Positions 15,991 through 24,482 of a stretch of DNA of 64,000 bases are shown one piece after another. Both the position numbers and the translations under genes were made by a program. The stretch's first letter is position 1; each line of letters starts with the position of its first letter. Origin of the DNA: Paenibacillus sp. V4I7 (lineage in GTDB: Bacteria > Bacillota > Bacilli > Paenibacillales > NBRC-103111). The notes below the pieces were generated by a model. That model was not told the origin of the DNA. It searched no databases and saw only the letters and a list, made by a program, of their open reading frames with translations. The stretch lies in the NCBI RefSeq assembly GCF_030817275.1, contig NZ_JAUSZD010000002.1:6921001-6985000 (forward strand). Reading direction: 5' to 3'.

Positions 15991-16416
15991 TTGCTTACCA
16001 TTTCAAATCACGTTCATATTGAACAGCTTCAAGAAAGCAGCCTACTGCCAGCTGCCGCCTCACACTACATCATTACCCAGTTCGAGACAATAAAAACTAT
16101 GCTTCACCAAGACGATCACAAGCCGCTTTCTCTGGACTCACACGGCTACTGTATAGTCCTGCTGGAGCCAAGTGATAACTTCCGCTGTCTGCCGATCGTC
16201 GGCCCTGGATCGAGTCAAATTGATCTGCTAGAGTCTAATCCTGAGTACGTGGAGCTTACCTCTCTACCCAACGAACTTTCTATGTACCGAATCTGCTTCA
16301 TGTTCGACAATGAAAGCTGTCTACTCATGTACATCTTAAATGATTCCTTAGACCTGAAACTGGGGCAATGGCTGGCGGAACGGGCCGGTCTCTCGGCGGC
16401 GGAGGGATTACAATGA
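15991..16416 (+). CDS. hypothetical cassette protein upstream of RadC
   Basis: The 141-residue protein starts at TTG behind AAGGGGG. It is acidic, with no recognised motif. Its TGA overlaps the ATG of the RadC gene as ATGA, so the two form a coupled pair. Small proteins in this position occur in SCC-type cassettes, but I cannot name a family. Confidence 0.6.
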   Translation: MLTISNHVHIEQLQESSLLPAAASHYIITQFETIKTMLHQDDHKPLSLDSHGYCIVLLEPSDNFRCLPIVGPGSSQIDLLESNPEYVELTSLPNELSMYRICFMFDNESCLLMYILNDSLDLKLGQWLAERAGLSAAEGLQ

Positions 16417-16883
16417 GTGACCAAATGAAAAAGCCAGCTAAACGAAAACGGGTTGAAGTCGTCTCTCTCCGTATGGTGCGCGAACGAACGTCCATTTTTT
16501 ACCCAAATCGAGTCATTAGATCTCCTAAGGATGCTGCCGACCTTTTCAAGCAGTTCATAGGTGATTTTGACCGGGAGTCCTTTTGTATTCTTTGCCTGAA
16601 TACGAAGAACGAGCCTACCGCCATTCATCAGGTTTCTAGTGGGTCATTAAACGCCTCAATCGTGCATCCAAGAGAAACCTTTAAACTAGCGATTCTGGCT
16701 AATTCAGCTTCTATCATTGCTTGCCACAACCATCCGTCCGGTCAGCCAGACCCAAGCCCAGAGGATGTAGAACTCACGGAGAGGCTTCGGGATAGCGGGA
16801 CATTACTTGGCATTGAACTACTGGATCACATCATTCTTGGCGACGGTAACTTCGTAAGTTTGAAAGAACGGGGGATGATGTGA
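16413..16883 (+). CDS. RadC-like JAB/MPN domain protein
   Basis: The 156-residue protein is a RadC-type JAB domain protein. The core reads NASIVHPRETFKLAI and then the metal-binding motif HNHPSGQPDPSPEDVELT at about 107-124, followed by GTLLGIELLDHIILGDG. The N-terminal helix-hairpin-helix part of chromosomal RadC is lacking, as is usual for versions on mobile elements. The biochemical role is not established. The ATG at 16413 has GGAGGG upstream and overlaps the previous stop; the next gene starts at its own stop codon. Confidence 0.85.
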   Translation: MSDQMKKPAKRKRVEVVSLRMVRERTSIFYPNRVIRSPKDAADLFKQFIGDFDRESFCILCLNTKNEPTAIHQVSSGSLNASIVHPRETFKLAILANSASIIACHNHPSGQPDPSPEDVELTERLRDSGTLLGIELLDHIILGDGNFVSLKERGMM

Positions 16884-17197
16884 TGTTTCCAAAACATACA
16901 CGTTACAAAACACATGGTATCGAGGAATCACTTTCCGAAAGCCTGCAAAACACGCTGTGGGCGCTCATCGACCGAGACTTGGAAGAAGACAAGCAATTGG
17001 ACTACTTACAAACATTTACGCTTTCGGTAGTTCATAGTCGTGGGCAAGTAATTCAACGCATCCGACAACAGCAAGAGCAGCCAAAAACCGAGCGTGTTCA
17101 CGACATCTTAGGCTCATCTAATTCCTTATCCAACATTATCGTTTGGATCATCGACAACGGCACTTACTGCACAATGCTGTTGCCGAGTGAATACTGA
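16883..17197 (+). CDS. DUF960-family protein
   Basis: The 104-residue protein has the DUF960 pattern: a start of the type MFxxxxRYxTxGI, a central LDYLQTFTLSVV, and the terminal VWIIDNGTYCTMLLPSEY. The start ATG overlaps the RadC stop as TGATG. DUF960 proteins are found in SCC elements and other Firmicutes mobile elements near recombinase genes; their function is not known. Confidence 0.75.
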   Translation: MFPKHTRYKTHGIEESLSESLQNTLWALIDRDLEEDKQLDYLQTFTLSVVHSRGQVIQRIRQQQEQPKTERVHDILGSSNSLSNIIVWIIDNGTYCTMLLPSEY

Positions 17198-17207
17198 GGC
17201 TGCTTGT

Positions 17208-17288
17208 ATGAAAAAAGCCATCATCTCATTCGTCATGGCAAGCGCCCAGCTCATTCTCGAAATCATTGAACACCGCAAGAAACGCTGA
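17208..17288 (+). CDS. 26-residue small ORF
   Basis: A short frame begins with ATG 10 bases after the DUF960 stop. It encodes a peptide with a hydrophobic helix (AIISFVMASAQLILEII) and a basic end. It lies in a tightly packed operon, which is the main reason to list it. Confidence 0.35.
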   Translation: MKKAIISFVMASAQLILEIIEHRKKR

Positions 17289-17307
17289 TAACTAAGGAGG
17301 AAACAAC

Positions 17308-17484
17308 ATGCAACATTCACGCTACTTCACAAGCATTTCCCGAACGAAACTCAAGCAATCCTGCATCGACCCTGACACGAGCTGTTGGGAATCTGTCCAA
17401 CAAATCCGAGAGACACCCGAATCGTACTACCAGCCCGCCGTCATACTTTTAGATGCCGTAATGAAAAAGCACTCATCCAACTAA
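17308..17484 (+). CDS. 58-residue small hypothetical protein
   Basis: The ATG has a strong AAGGAGG site 8 bases upstream. The product is soluble with two Cys and no recognised motif. It is spaced like its neighbours in the cassette operon, between DUF960 and the recombinases. Confidence 0.6.
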   Translation: MQHSRYFTSISRTKLKQSCIDPDTSCWESVQQIRETPESYYQPAVILLDAVMKKHSSN

Positions 17485-17545
17485 TCAAATCCATCATCCT
17501 CCCCTCTGCGGAGGGGTAATAAATCTTAAAGGAGAGAACTACACT

Positions 17546-17968
17546 ATGACAAAAAGAGCAGCCATCTACATTTGCATCGAAAAGCAATCTCAAATCGAAG
17601 AAGCTATCAACCAGCAAAAAATCGCCTGTGAAAATCACGCAGAATCCATTCAGCTTAAAGTCGTGAAAATCTACAGCGACGTCTCTCATTCCACCACTTT
17701 GACTCAAAGGCCGATGTTCCAAAAGCTCCTCTCGGATAGCAAGAAAGGGCTCTTTGATGTAATAATCGTCCAACGTGCAGAGAACATCGGACGCGACATG
17801 CTGGATGTAGCGATTTATAAGCAGCGTCTAATGAACAACGGTGTAGAGCTTGTGATAGCTGAACAGACGATGAAAGCATCCGCAGAAGAACGTATCCAAG
17901 AATCTATTCTCGAATTACTCATCGGTCCTTTAATCACTCGTTTAGAAGAGATGAACAAGTACGCTTAG
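17546..17968 (+). CDS. catalytically inactive stand-alone serine-recombinase domain
   Basis: The 140-residue protein aligns along its whole length with the N-terminal domain of the large recombinase that follows (RAAIY, KIYSDV/RVYPDR, RPMFQKLL/RPEFQKMI, KKGLFDVIIV, GRDMLDVAIYKQRLMNNGVEL). Key residues are missing: the YxRxS site reads YICIE, so both the catalytic Ser and its Arg are gone, and the DRFSRD motif reads ENIGRD. It lacks the zinc and coiled-coil domains. It cannot cut DNA by itself; it may pair with the active enzyme as a regulator or directionality factor. The frame is intact with an AAAGGAG site, which argues against a dead fragment. Confidence 0.8.
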   Translation: MTKRAAIYICIEKQSQIEEAINQQKIACENHAESIQLKVVKIYSDVSHSTTLTQRPMFQKLLSDSKKGLFDVIIVQRAENIGRDMLDVAIYKQRLMNNGVELVIAEQTMKASAEERIQESILELLIGPLITRLEEMNKYA

Positions 17969-18030
17969 GTCAATGAAACGTTAATTGCACCTTAAATACC
18001 GTAACAAAAATTGAGAGGAGAAAATTAACC

Positions 18031-19677
18031 ATGACCAGCACACGCGCAGCTATATACCCGAGATATTCCAGTGATAATCAACGCGAAGAGTCGATAGAAG
18101 CACAAGTTAGAGCTATGGAGGGATACTGTAAACGAAACGATTTTGAAATTGTCAGAGTATACCCTGATAGGGCTAAATCAGCAACTTCAGACAAACGGCC
18201 TGAGTTTCAAAAAATGATTGAGGATAGCGGGAAAGGTCTATTTGATGTAGTCGTGGTTCACAAGTTGGATCGCTTCAGTCGCGATAAGTATGATAGCGCT
18301 AAGTATAAACGCATTCTAAAGAAGAATGGCGTAAAACTTCTCAGCGTCACTGAAAACCTTGACGGCTCACCTGAGAGCGTCATCCTGGAATCACTTCTCG
18401 AAGGTATGGCTGAATACTACTCCAAAAATTTATCAAGAGAGGTAATGAAAGGAATGAGGGAGACGGCGTATCAGTTGAAACATACTGGTGGCCTCCCACC
18501 TATCGGGTACTCGGTTGATCCGATAACGAAAAAATACATCATTAACGAAGATGAGCGCGGCATCGTGGAGACTACTTTCTCTATGTTTCTCGCAGGCCAC
18601 GGCTACAATCAGATCATTCGAGAATTGGCCGAGAAGGGCTACAAGTCCCGGTACGGCAAGCCCGTCAGCAAGGGAACCTTAGGAACCATTCTCCGTAACG
18701 AGAAGTACACTGGAACCTACATTTTCAATCTCACGGACGGAAAAGATTTTGAGGGAAAGCGAAATGGCAACCGAAAAAAAGCCGACGAGGACGTGATTCG
18801 CGTGGAAGGCGGAATGCCTACCCTCATCTCGAAGGAAGTATTCCAGCAAGCGCAGGAGAAGATGGACGACAACAAGCGCCAGCCCGGAGCATATAAGGCA
18901 AAGGAGATGTACCTTCTGAGCGGCCTGATCGTTTGCGGAGAGTGCCTAAAAAACGTCGGCACCCAGTATGCCCTGATGGGTAATACCAAGTTCAGCGGTC
19001 GGAACAAAATTAAATATGTCACTTACCGTTGCGGCAATCGTGATCGGACGAAGGAATGTAAGAACCCCGAACTCCGTCGAGAGTACATCGAAAGCTACGT
19101 CATTTCCCAATTGCAGGAGAAAATTTTTAACGAGGAGGCTATTCCATTGCTTGCCAAACAACTGAACGACTACCAGAACTCTAAGGAATCCAGCGTGAAA
19201 GATGAGAAAGAGCGCCTAGCCAAGAGCCTTGAAGGCATCGAGCGCCAGATCACCAACATCGTCAATGCCATCGCCAGCGGCACTTCCAACGCCACATTGC
19301 TAGGCAAACTAGAGGAACTGGAGTCGCAAAAGCTGCAGTTCGAGCAAAAGCTACTTGCAACTAAGGACATAACAGAAAAAGCAGCCATCACAGAGGATAC
19401 TCTGCGACAACTGCTTTCTCAGTTCGAGGACTACGTCGCTAAGCGAGACATTCCTGAGATCAAGAAGTTCATCGCTAGCTATGTGGAAAAGGTAATCGTC
19501 TACGAAAAGCATGTAGAAGTTATCTTTAAGGTCCCCGTTGTGGATTTGATTGATGGAGGTGAGGGGAGTCGAACCCCTGTCCGAAAATATCGCCACACAG
19601 GCATCTACGGGTGTAGTCACAGTTTTGATGTCACCCGAGCATCGCCCCGTAACCGGCTATGCGTTGGGTCAGCCTGA
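18031..19677 (+). CDS. large serine recombinase (element integrase)
   Basis: This enzyme would integrate and excise the element by site-specific serine recombination. The catalytic domain has RAAIYPRYSSDNQ with Ser13, and HKLDRFSRD near 80. The recombinase domain with LPPIGYSVD begins near 150, a zinc ribbon of the CGEC...YRCGNRDRTKEC type spans about 302-345, and a coiled coil lies at about 380-460. A GAGAGGAG site precedes the ATG. The final 40 codons run across the attachment junction into antisense tmRNA sequence, so the C-terminus in the integrated state is encoded by host DNA. The shape is like Ccr recombinases of SCC elements. Confidence 0.9.
   Translation: MTSTRAAIYPRYSSDNQREESIEAQVRAMEGYCKRNDFEIVRVYPDRAKSATSDKRPEFQKMIEDSGKGLFDVVVVHKLDRFSRDKYDSAKYKRILKKNGVKLLSVTENLDGSPESVILESLLEGMAEYYSKNLSREVMKGMRETAYQLKHTGGLPPIGYSVDPITKKYIINEDERGIVETTFSMFLAGHGYNQIIRELAEKGYKSRYGKPVSKGTLGTILRNEKYTGTYIFNLTDGKDFEGKRNGNRKKADEDVIRVEGGMPTLISKEVFQQAQEKMDDNKRQPGAYKAKEMYLLSGLIVCGECLKNVGTQYALMGNTKFSGRNKIKYVTYRCGNRDRTKECKNPELRREYIESYVISQLQEKIFNEEAIPLLAKQLNDYQNSKESSVKDEKERLAKSLEGIERQITNIVNAIASGTSNATLLGKLEELESQKLQFEQKLLATKDITEKAAITEDTLRQLLSQFEDYVAKRDIPEIKKFIASYVEKVIVYEKHVEVIFKVPVVDLIDGGEGSRTPVRKYRHTGIYGCSHSFDVTRASPRNRLCVGSA
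19540..19575. other. right attachment junction of the element at ssrA
   Basis: The element sequence meets the 3' end of the tmRNA gene here: tmRNA acceptor bases end at 19554, and the next bases belong to the integrase gene. The base order after the acceptor gives TCA rather than CCA. The other junction lies outside the window, so the exact crossover and the direct repeat cannot be defined. Confidence 0.6.
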
Positions 19678-19915
19678 TTGTCTTCCTACGTCCGACCCCA
19701 GGCGGAGACCAAACGTCGTATCCCACTATAGTTGAGCCCCTATCCCAGTCACATGGGCGATGCTGAGGAGGAGCACGCTAACAGGTTATTAAGCTGCTAA
19801 AGCGTAAGGTTGTTGTGTTTTGCCATTTAATAGGCTTTAGCGTTTTATAGTGGACGCGGCCCCACTACCCGCAACCCGTGCCCAAACTATCCCCGTCGAA
19901 TCCAAGAACACCCCC
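19554..19915 (-). ncRNA. ssrA: transfer-messenger RNA (tmRNA)
   Basis: tmRNA rescues stalled ribosomes with SmpB. The ends pair as in tRNA-Ala: GGGGGTG at 19915-19909 with CACCTCC at 19561-19555, discriminator A at 19554. The T-arm has GGTTCGACTCC. The resume codon is GGC at 19824-19822 and the encoded tag is GKTQQPYALAA, followed by two stop codons. Length is about 362 bases, normal for Bacillales. The terminal CCA is not encoded. The smpB and rnr genes, whose products act with it, lie just upstream. Confidence 0.95.
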
Positions 19916-20088
19916 GGATTGCCTTCGTTGCCGTCATAGACGGTGAAGGTAAAAGAAAAGCAGGATAATCATTTGAGCCAAATTGCTTTCAAATCTTTGC
20001 TGCTAAATTAGTATAACACATGCTACAGAAAAATGAACGACTAGGTTCATGGAAGTTGAGGTGTTGCCTTCCAGTATGGGCTGGCCAA

Positions 20089-20571
20089 CTATCTGGCAAT
20101 CTTCTGCTTCTCACGCAGAGCACGTTGAATGTCTCGCTGTGCATCTTTTTTCGCTGCGGATTCACGCTTGTCGTACTGCTTTTTCCCTTTGCCTATGCCA
20201 ACCAAAAGCTTAGCGTAACCATTTCGGATATACACCTTCAATGGAACGAGGGTATAACCTTCTTGCTTCGCCTGCCCTAGCATCTTGGCAATCTGCGCCT
20301 TTTTTAAGAGCAGCTTCCGCGTCCGTGTTGGGTCTTCCGGATTGCTTCGGTTGCCTTGATCGAAAGGACTTATATGCATGTTGTGCACAAATGCTTCGCC
20401 ATTGCGAATAGTCGAAAAACTATCGCCTATGTTTGCTTTACCTGCCCGTAAGGATTTGATCTCCGTGCCGGTCAGGACAAGACCGCATTCATACGTTTCT
20501 TCAATAAAGTAGTCGTGAGAAGCCTTTTTGTTCTGGGCGAGTAATTTGCCATCTGCCTTTTTCGTTGCCAC
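20089..20571 (-). CDS. smpB: SsrA-binding protein SmpB
   Basis: SmpB binds tmRNA and carries it to stalled ribosomes. The 160-residue protein has the family features QNKKASHDYFIEETYECG, VLTGTEIKSLRAG, the central INxS-like strand region, and a basic C-terminal tail (KKQYDKRESAAKKDAQRDIQRAL) that mimics the anticodon arm contact in the empty mRNA channel. I placed the start at GTG 20571, behind GGAGGATCTC; the longer frame from 20625 is unlikely. It lies between rnr and ssrA in the usual order. Confidence 0.96.
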   Translation of the reverse strand: MATKKADGKLLAQNKKASHDYFIEETYECGLVLTGTEIKSLRAGKANIGDSFSTIRNGEAFVHNMHISPFDQGNRSNPEDPTRTRKLLLKKAQIAKMLGQAKQEGYTLVPLKVYIRNGYAKLLVGIGKGKKQYDKRESAAKKDAQRDIQRALREKQKIAR

Positions 20572-20652
20572 GTGAGATCCTCCTCCCGCACGTTCAATGC
20601 AGGTAAAAACTGCTACAATGTGCATCCTATTGTAGCAAGATCAAGGCGGAAA

Positions 20653-20687
20653 AGCAAGAAGCGGCGTTATCTCCGCCGCTTCTTGCT
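20653..20687 (-). terminator. rnr terminator overlapping the stop codon
   Basis: A 14-bp stem (AGCAAGAAGCGGCG and its complement) with a loop that contains the rnr stop codon is followed on the minus strand by TTTT. The last codons of rnr, encoding KKRRR, make one arm. Confidence 0.8.
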
Positions 20688-23564
20688 ATCATCGCCGTCG
20701 TCACTCCGACGACGACCACCCTTGGCTAGCGCGTTCACGCCGCTCGCCCAATCACTGCCGCCTGTGCTGCGCGGAGCAGCAGACGAACCACCACCCGCTT
20801 GGGCTTCGCTCCCAAGCGCAATCCCACCGCGGCCGCGCTTGCTTTCGCTGCGAGCCGCACCACTCTCTGTCCGCCCCGCGCCGACAGATTCAAGCCTTGC
20901 GCTCAAGCTGCCGCCTTCGCTCAGCTTAGGACTGCCCGCTTTGCTGCGTCCAGTTCCACCTTTGCCGCGCTTCTCGCTCCACGGCGTGCTTCCAGACTTA
21001 CCGCGGCGCGATTTGCCTTGCCCTGCGGCACCCTCTGCACGGCCTGCTCCACCTTCTGCGCGCCCAGAGCCTTCACCGCGCCCTTGCCCAGCTCCGCCTT
21101 CGACTCGCGCTGCGGCTTCTATTCTGCGAGCAGCGCCACCTGCAGCGCGTCCTGTGCCTCCAGCCCCGCCACGCCCTTGACCAACTCTTTCAGCTCTTTC
21201 CTTGCCTTCAGCTGTACCTCCGACTCCTGCTCTTTCCTTACTGCGCTCTCCACCAGCAGCACCAGAGCCCTGAGCCTTCGCATAGCCGCCCTTACCCTTG
21301 GCGGCGAATCCGCCTTTACCCTTTTCAGGTTTGCCTTTATCGGATCCCCCGCGGAAGCCTTTAAATCCAGCTGCACCCTTAAATGGAGGTTTTCCACCGC
21401 GACTAAACCCGCCCTCTTTGCGAGGCTTCATATCGAGCAGTTCAAAATCAATCGTATGCTCATCCATATTGACACGAGCAACGCGAATCTTGATCTCATC
21501 ACCGATTCGATAGATCTTGGACGTACGTTCACCAATGAGAGCAAACTGTCTCTCATGGAAATTGTAATAATCGTCGGTCAAATCGCTAAGGCGAATCAAG
21601 CCTTCAACCGTATTGTCGAGCTCCACGAACATTCCGAAACCGGTAACGCTGGAGATAATGCCTTCGAATTCCTCGCCGACTTTATCCAGCATGTATTGAG
21701 CTTTCTTCAGCGCTTCTGTCTCACGTTCAGCATCAACGGCAACTCGCTCACGTTCTGAGGATTGCTGCGCAATATCACTCATCCGCGAAGATAAATATTC
21801 ATGACGCTTATCGGATAACGTACCGCCGCTTTCCAGCACCTCGCGAATCACCCGATGAATAATTAAATCGGGGTAACGACGAATCGGCGATGTAAAGTGC
21901 GAATAAAATTCCGCCGCCAAACCAAAATGCCCCAAACTCTGCGCATCATAGCGAGCTTGTTTCATGGAGCGAAGCATAATCTTACTAAGAACCGTCTCTT
22001 CGGGAGTCCCTTTAATCTCTTCCAAAAGCGCCTGCAAAGCCCGTGGATGTACCGAATTCCCTTTACCTTTAACCGAGTACCCGAAGTTCGTCACAAACTC
22101 CATGAAATTCATCAGCTTCTCAGCATCAGGGTCTTCATGAACACGGTATAGGAAGGGCACTTTCATCCATGAAAAATGCTCAGCAACCGTTTCATTAGCG
22201 GCTAACATAAACTCTTCGATCATCATTTCGGCGACGGAACGTTCTCTTTTCACGATATCCGTAGGTTTGCCTTCGGAATCAACGATAATTTTAGACTCCT
22301 CAAAGTCAAAATCTATCGCCCCTCGCTTCATCCGTCTAGAACGCAGCCTTGCAGCCAACTCTTCCATTCGTTTGAAATCTTCCATCAAGTAGGCATATTT
22401 CTCGACAATTTCCGGCTCAGCTTCACCTTTCAGAAGTTTACGCACATTCGTATATGTCATGCGTTCGCTAGTTTTAATAACACTCGTGAAAATTTCGTGG
22501 TTCACCAGTTTTAAATCCTCATCGAACTCCATCTCACAAGACATGGTTAAACGATCTACACGAGGATTCAACGAGCATATTCCGTTAGACAATCTATGAG
22601 GCAGCATCGGAATAACACGATCAGTCAAATATACGGAGCAGCCGCGATTATATGCTTCAATATCCAGAGCAGTACTTTCACGCACATAATAGCTAACATC
22701 GGCAATATGCACGCCCAAACGAAGGTTGCCGTTTTCCAAAAGCTCCACATTTACCGCGTCATCCAAGTCCTTCGCATCTTCACCATCAATCGTTACAATG
22801 CGCTTCGAACGAAGATCGCGGCGTCCTTGACCAATAATTTCTTCTTCCGTAATGGAATCCGGTGCGGCATCTGCTTCCGCCAGCACGTCCTCTTGGAAAG
22901 CTTCTGGCAGTTGGTGTTTGCGTACGATAGCCAAAATATCAACGCCTGGATCATCTTTGTGACCAAGGATCTCGATAACTTCCCCTTCAGCCGCAGAACG
23001 GCCCTCTGGATAGTTAACAATCTTGACAACGACTTTTTGCCCCGTAACAGCTCCCATGAAGGCATGCTGAGGGATGAAAATGTCCCGAGACACACGCTTA
23101 TCATCCGCAATCACGAAACCAAATGTCTCCTGACTCTGAAAAACGCCAACAATTTGCGTATTCGCACGCGTAATTACTCGCACGACTTCGCCTTCCAGAC
23201 GGCCTCCGCCTTGACTCCTCGCAGTCACCTTTACGAAGACAATGTCGCCATTCATCGCGGTATTTAGATCATGTGCATTAATGTATACGTCCGGGTGGTC
23301 CCGATCATCTGGAATTAAGAAACCAAAGCCCTTCGCATGAGCTTGCAGCTTACCTCTCACCAAATTCATTCGTTCAGGAACGCCGTAGCGGTCATTTCCG
23401 CCTCTGACAATGTGACCACTTTCCTCTAATTGATTTAACAATTTAATAAAATCCTTAAACTCATTCGCACTTTCAATCCCAAAATGCTTCTCAAGTTCCT
23501 TATAGGACATAGGCTTATAAGCCTCTTCTTGCATCAAACTTATGATTTCTTTATCTGTCATCAT
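20667..23564 (-). CDS. rnr: ribonuclease R with extended Gly/Arg-rich tail
   Basis: RNase R degrades structured RNA 3' to 5' and also acts in tmRNA-linked mRNA decay. Domains in order are an N-terminal winged helix (about 1-80), cold-shock/OB domains, the RNB catalytic domain with the Asp cluster DAKDLDDAV near 265-275, and an S1 domain (GIISSVTGFGMFVELDN) near 630-700. After about residue 713 there is a 250-residue low-complexity tail of Gly, Arg, Lys, Ala, Ser and Glu with RGG-like pieces, ending KKRRR. B. subtilis RNase R, at about 780 residues, has a much shorter tail. The enzyme part looks intact. Confidence 0.95.
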   Translation of the reverse strand: MMTDKEIISLMQEEAYKPMSYKELEKHFGIESANEFKDFIKLLNQLEESGHIVRGGNDRYGVPERMNLVRGKLQAHAKGFGFLIPDDRDHPDVYINAHDLNTAMNGDIVFVKVTARSQGGGRLEGEVVRVITRANTQIVGVFQSQETFGFVIADDKRVSRDIFIPQHAFMGAVTGQKVVVKIVNYPEGRSAAEGEVIEILGHKDDPGVDILAIVRKHQLPEAFQEDVLAEADAAPDSITEEEIIGQGRRDLRSKRIVTIDGEDAKDLDDAVNVELLENGNLRLGVHIADVSYYVRESTALDIEAYNRGCSVYLTDRVIPMLPHRLSNGICSLNPRVDRLTMSCEMEFDEDLKLVNHEIFTSVIKTSERMTYTNVRKLLKGEAEPEIVEKYAYLMEDFKRMEELAARLRSRRMKRGAIDFDFEESKIIVDSEGKPTDIVKRERSVAEMMIEEFMLAANETVAEHFSWMKVPFLYRVHEDPDAEKLMNFMEFVTNFGYSVKGKGNSVHPRALQALLEEIKGTPEETVLSKIMLRSMKQARYDAQSLGHFGLAAEFYSHFTSPIRRYPDLIIHRVIREVLESGGTLSDKRHEYLSSRMSDIAQQSSERERVAVDAERETEALKKAQYMLDKVGEEFEGIISSVTGFGMFVELDNTVEGLIRLSDLTDDYYNFHERQFALIGERTSKIYRIGDEIKIRVARVNMDEHTIDFELLDMKPRKEGGFSRGGKPPFKGAAGFKGFRGGSDKGKPEKGKGGFAAKGKGGYAKAQGSGAAGGERSKERAGVGGTAEGKERAERVGQGRGGAGGTGRAAGGAARRIEAAARVEGGAGQGRGEGSGRAEGGAGRAEGAAGQGKSRRGKSGSTPWSEKRGKGGTGRSKAGSPKLSEGGSLSARLESVGAGRTESGAARSESKRGRGGIALGSEAQAGGGSSAAPRSTGGSDWASGVNALAKGGRRRSDDGDDSKKRRR

Positions 23565-23602
23565 ACTCTCTTCACCTTCTTGTTGTTGTTGAGCCTAGCT
23601 TT

Positions 23603-24406
23603 CTAATTCGCCGTACTTGTTTCCTTTACTCCATAGTATGCCACTTTCAGAGAAAGGATAAACGCAGTGATATCGGCATAGATAAGCTCTCTCTCTTGAT
23701 CCAGCAGCATTCCGTGGGATGACTCTGGGTAATAACGAAGTTCTTTCACTTGGGAACTAATGCGCTTATGTAAAAACGCTGCGCTTTCCTGATGGACCAC
23801 GCCATCCTTGCTCCCTTGACCGATCCATATCGGTACTTCGACTTGAGGTAACAAGCTTTTTACTTGTTTTAACAGCTTACGTAAACTTACTACGCAACGA
23901 ATCGGCGTTTTGGTATATGCACATGACTCATCTAATAACGTGGAGATTTGTTTGGGTTTCTTGGCTACATATTTGATAAAATATTGCAGCAGTGCGGCCA
24001 GCGCCGACTTCCTTGATCTCAGAAAAATAGGCGTAGCCAGTGAAATAACACCAGCCGTACGACGTTCCACAGCTAGCTTCAAGGCAAGCAGTCCGCCCAT
24101 TGAATGTCCCATAACAACAACGCTTTTGCATTTCGCTGCAAGCTCGTCATAACTCTCCAGCACATGCCCATACCAATCCGTCCATCCGGTTCGTATCATT
24201 TCTTCGGGTGAGGTACCATGTCCTGGAAGCTTTACAGCTTGGATGGTGTAGCCTTCATCTCTGAGCACATACCCAATCCGTCTAAACTCCGAGGGCGACC
24301 CCGTGAATCCATGGATCATCAGTATGCCTGTCTCTTGATTATCTCCACTTCCTGACCAAAAGAATGGTTCTGTCGACTTGTAAATTCTGCTCTCGATGGT
24401 AACCAA
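23603..24406 (-). CDS. alpha/beta hydrolase (Est30-type carboxylesterase)
   Basis: The 267-residue protein has an alpha/beta hydrolase fold: the oxyanion segment ILMIHGFTGSP at about 29-39, the nucleophile elbow VVMGHSMGG with Ser near 101, an acid in GSKDGVV, and the catalytic His in SSHGMLLD. It matches the carboxylesterase that lies between secG and rnr in Bacillales. The start is a TTG behind GGAGTAGGAG. Confidence 0.85.
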   Translation of the reverse strand: MVTIESRIYKSTEPFFWSGSGDNQETGILMIHGFTGSPSEFRRIGYVLRDEGYTIQAVKLPGHGTSPEEMIRTGWTDWYGHVLESYDELAAKCKSVVVMGHSMGGLLALKLAVERRTAGVISLATPIFLRSRKSALAALLQYFIKYVAKKPKQISTLLDESCAYTKTPIRCVVSLRKLLKQVKSLLPQVEVPIWIGQGSKDGVVHQESAAFLHKRISSQVKELRYYPESSHGMLLDQERELIYADITAFILSLKVAYYGVKETSTAN

Positions 24407-24433
24407 CTCCTACTCCTAACACCCATTTAAAAT

Positions 24434-24467
24434 GAAAAAACAGCAGGAGTAGATTTCCCCTGCTGTT
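24434..24467 (-). terminator. secG terminator
   Basis: AACAGCAGGGG and CCTGCTGTT form a stem followed by a run of T on the minus strand, just after secG. Confidence 0.8.
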
Positions 24468-24482
24468 ATCGTTTTATGTGTG

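Noticed and set aside
20572..21758. Plus-strand open frames of 202 and 319 codons opposite the end of rnr
   Set aside because: They mirror the GC-rich tail of rnr, have no ribosome site and are low-complexity Pro/Ser/Arg.
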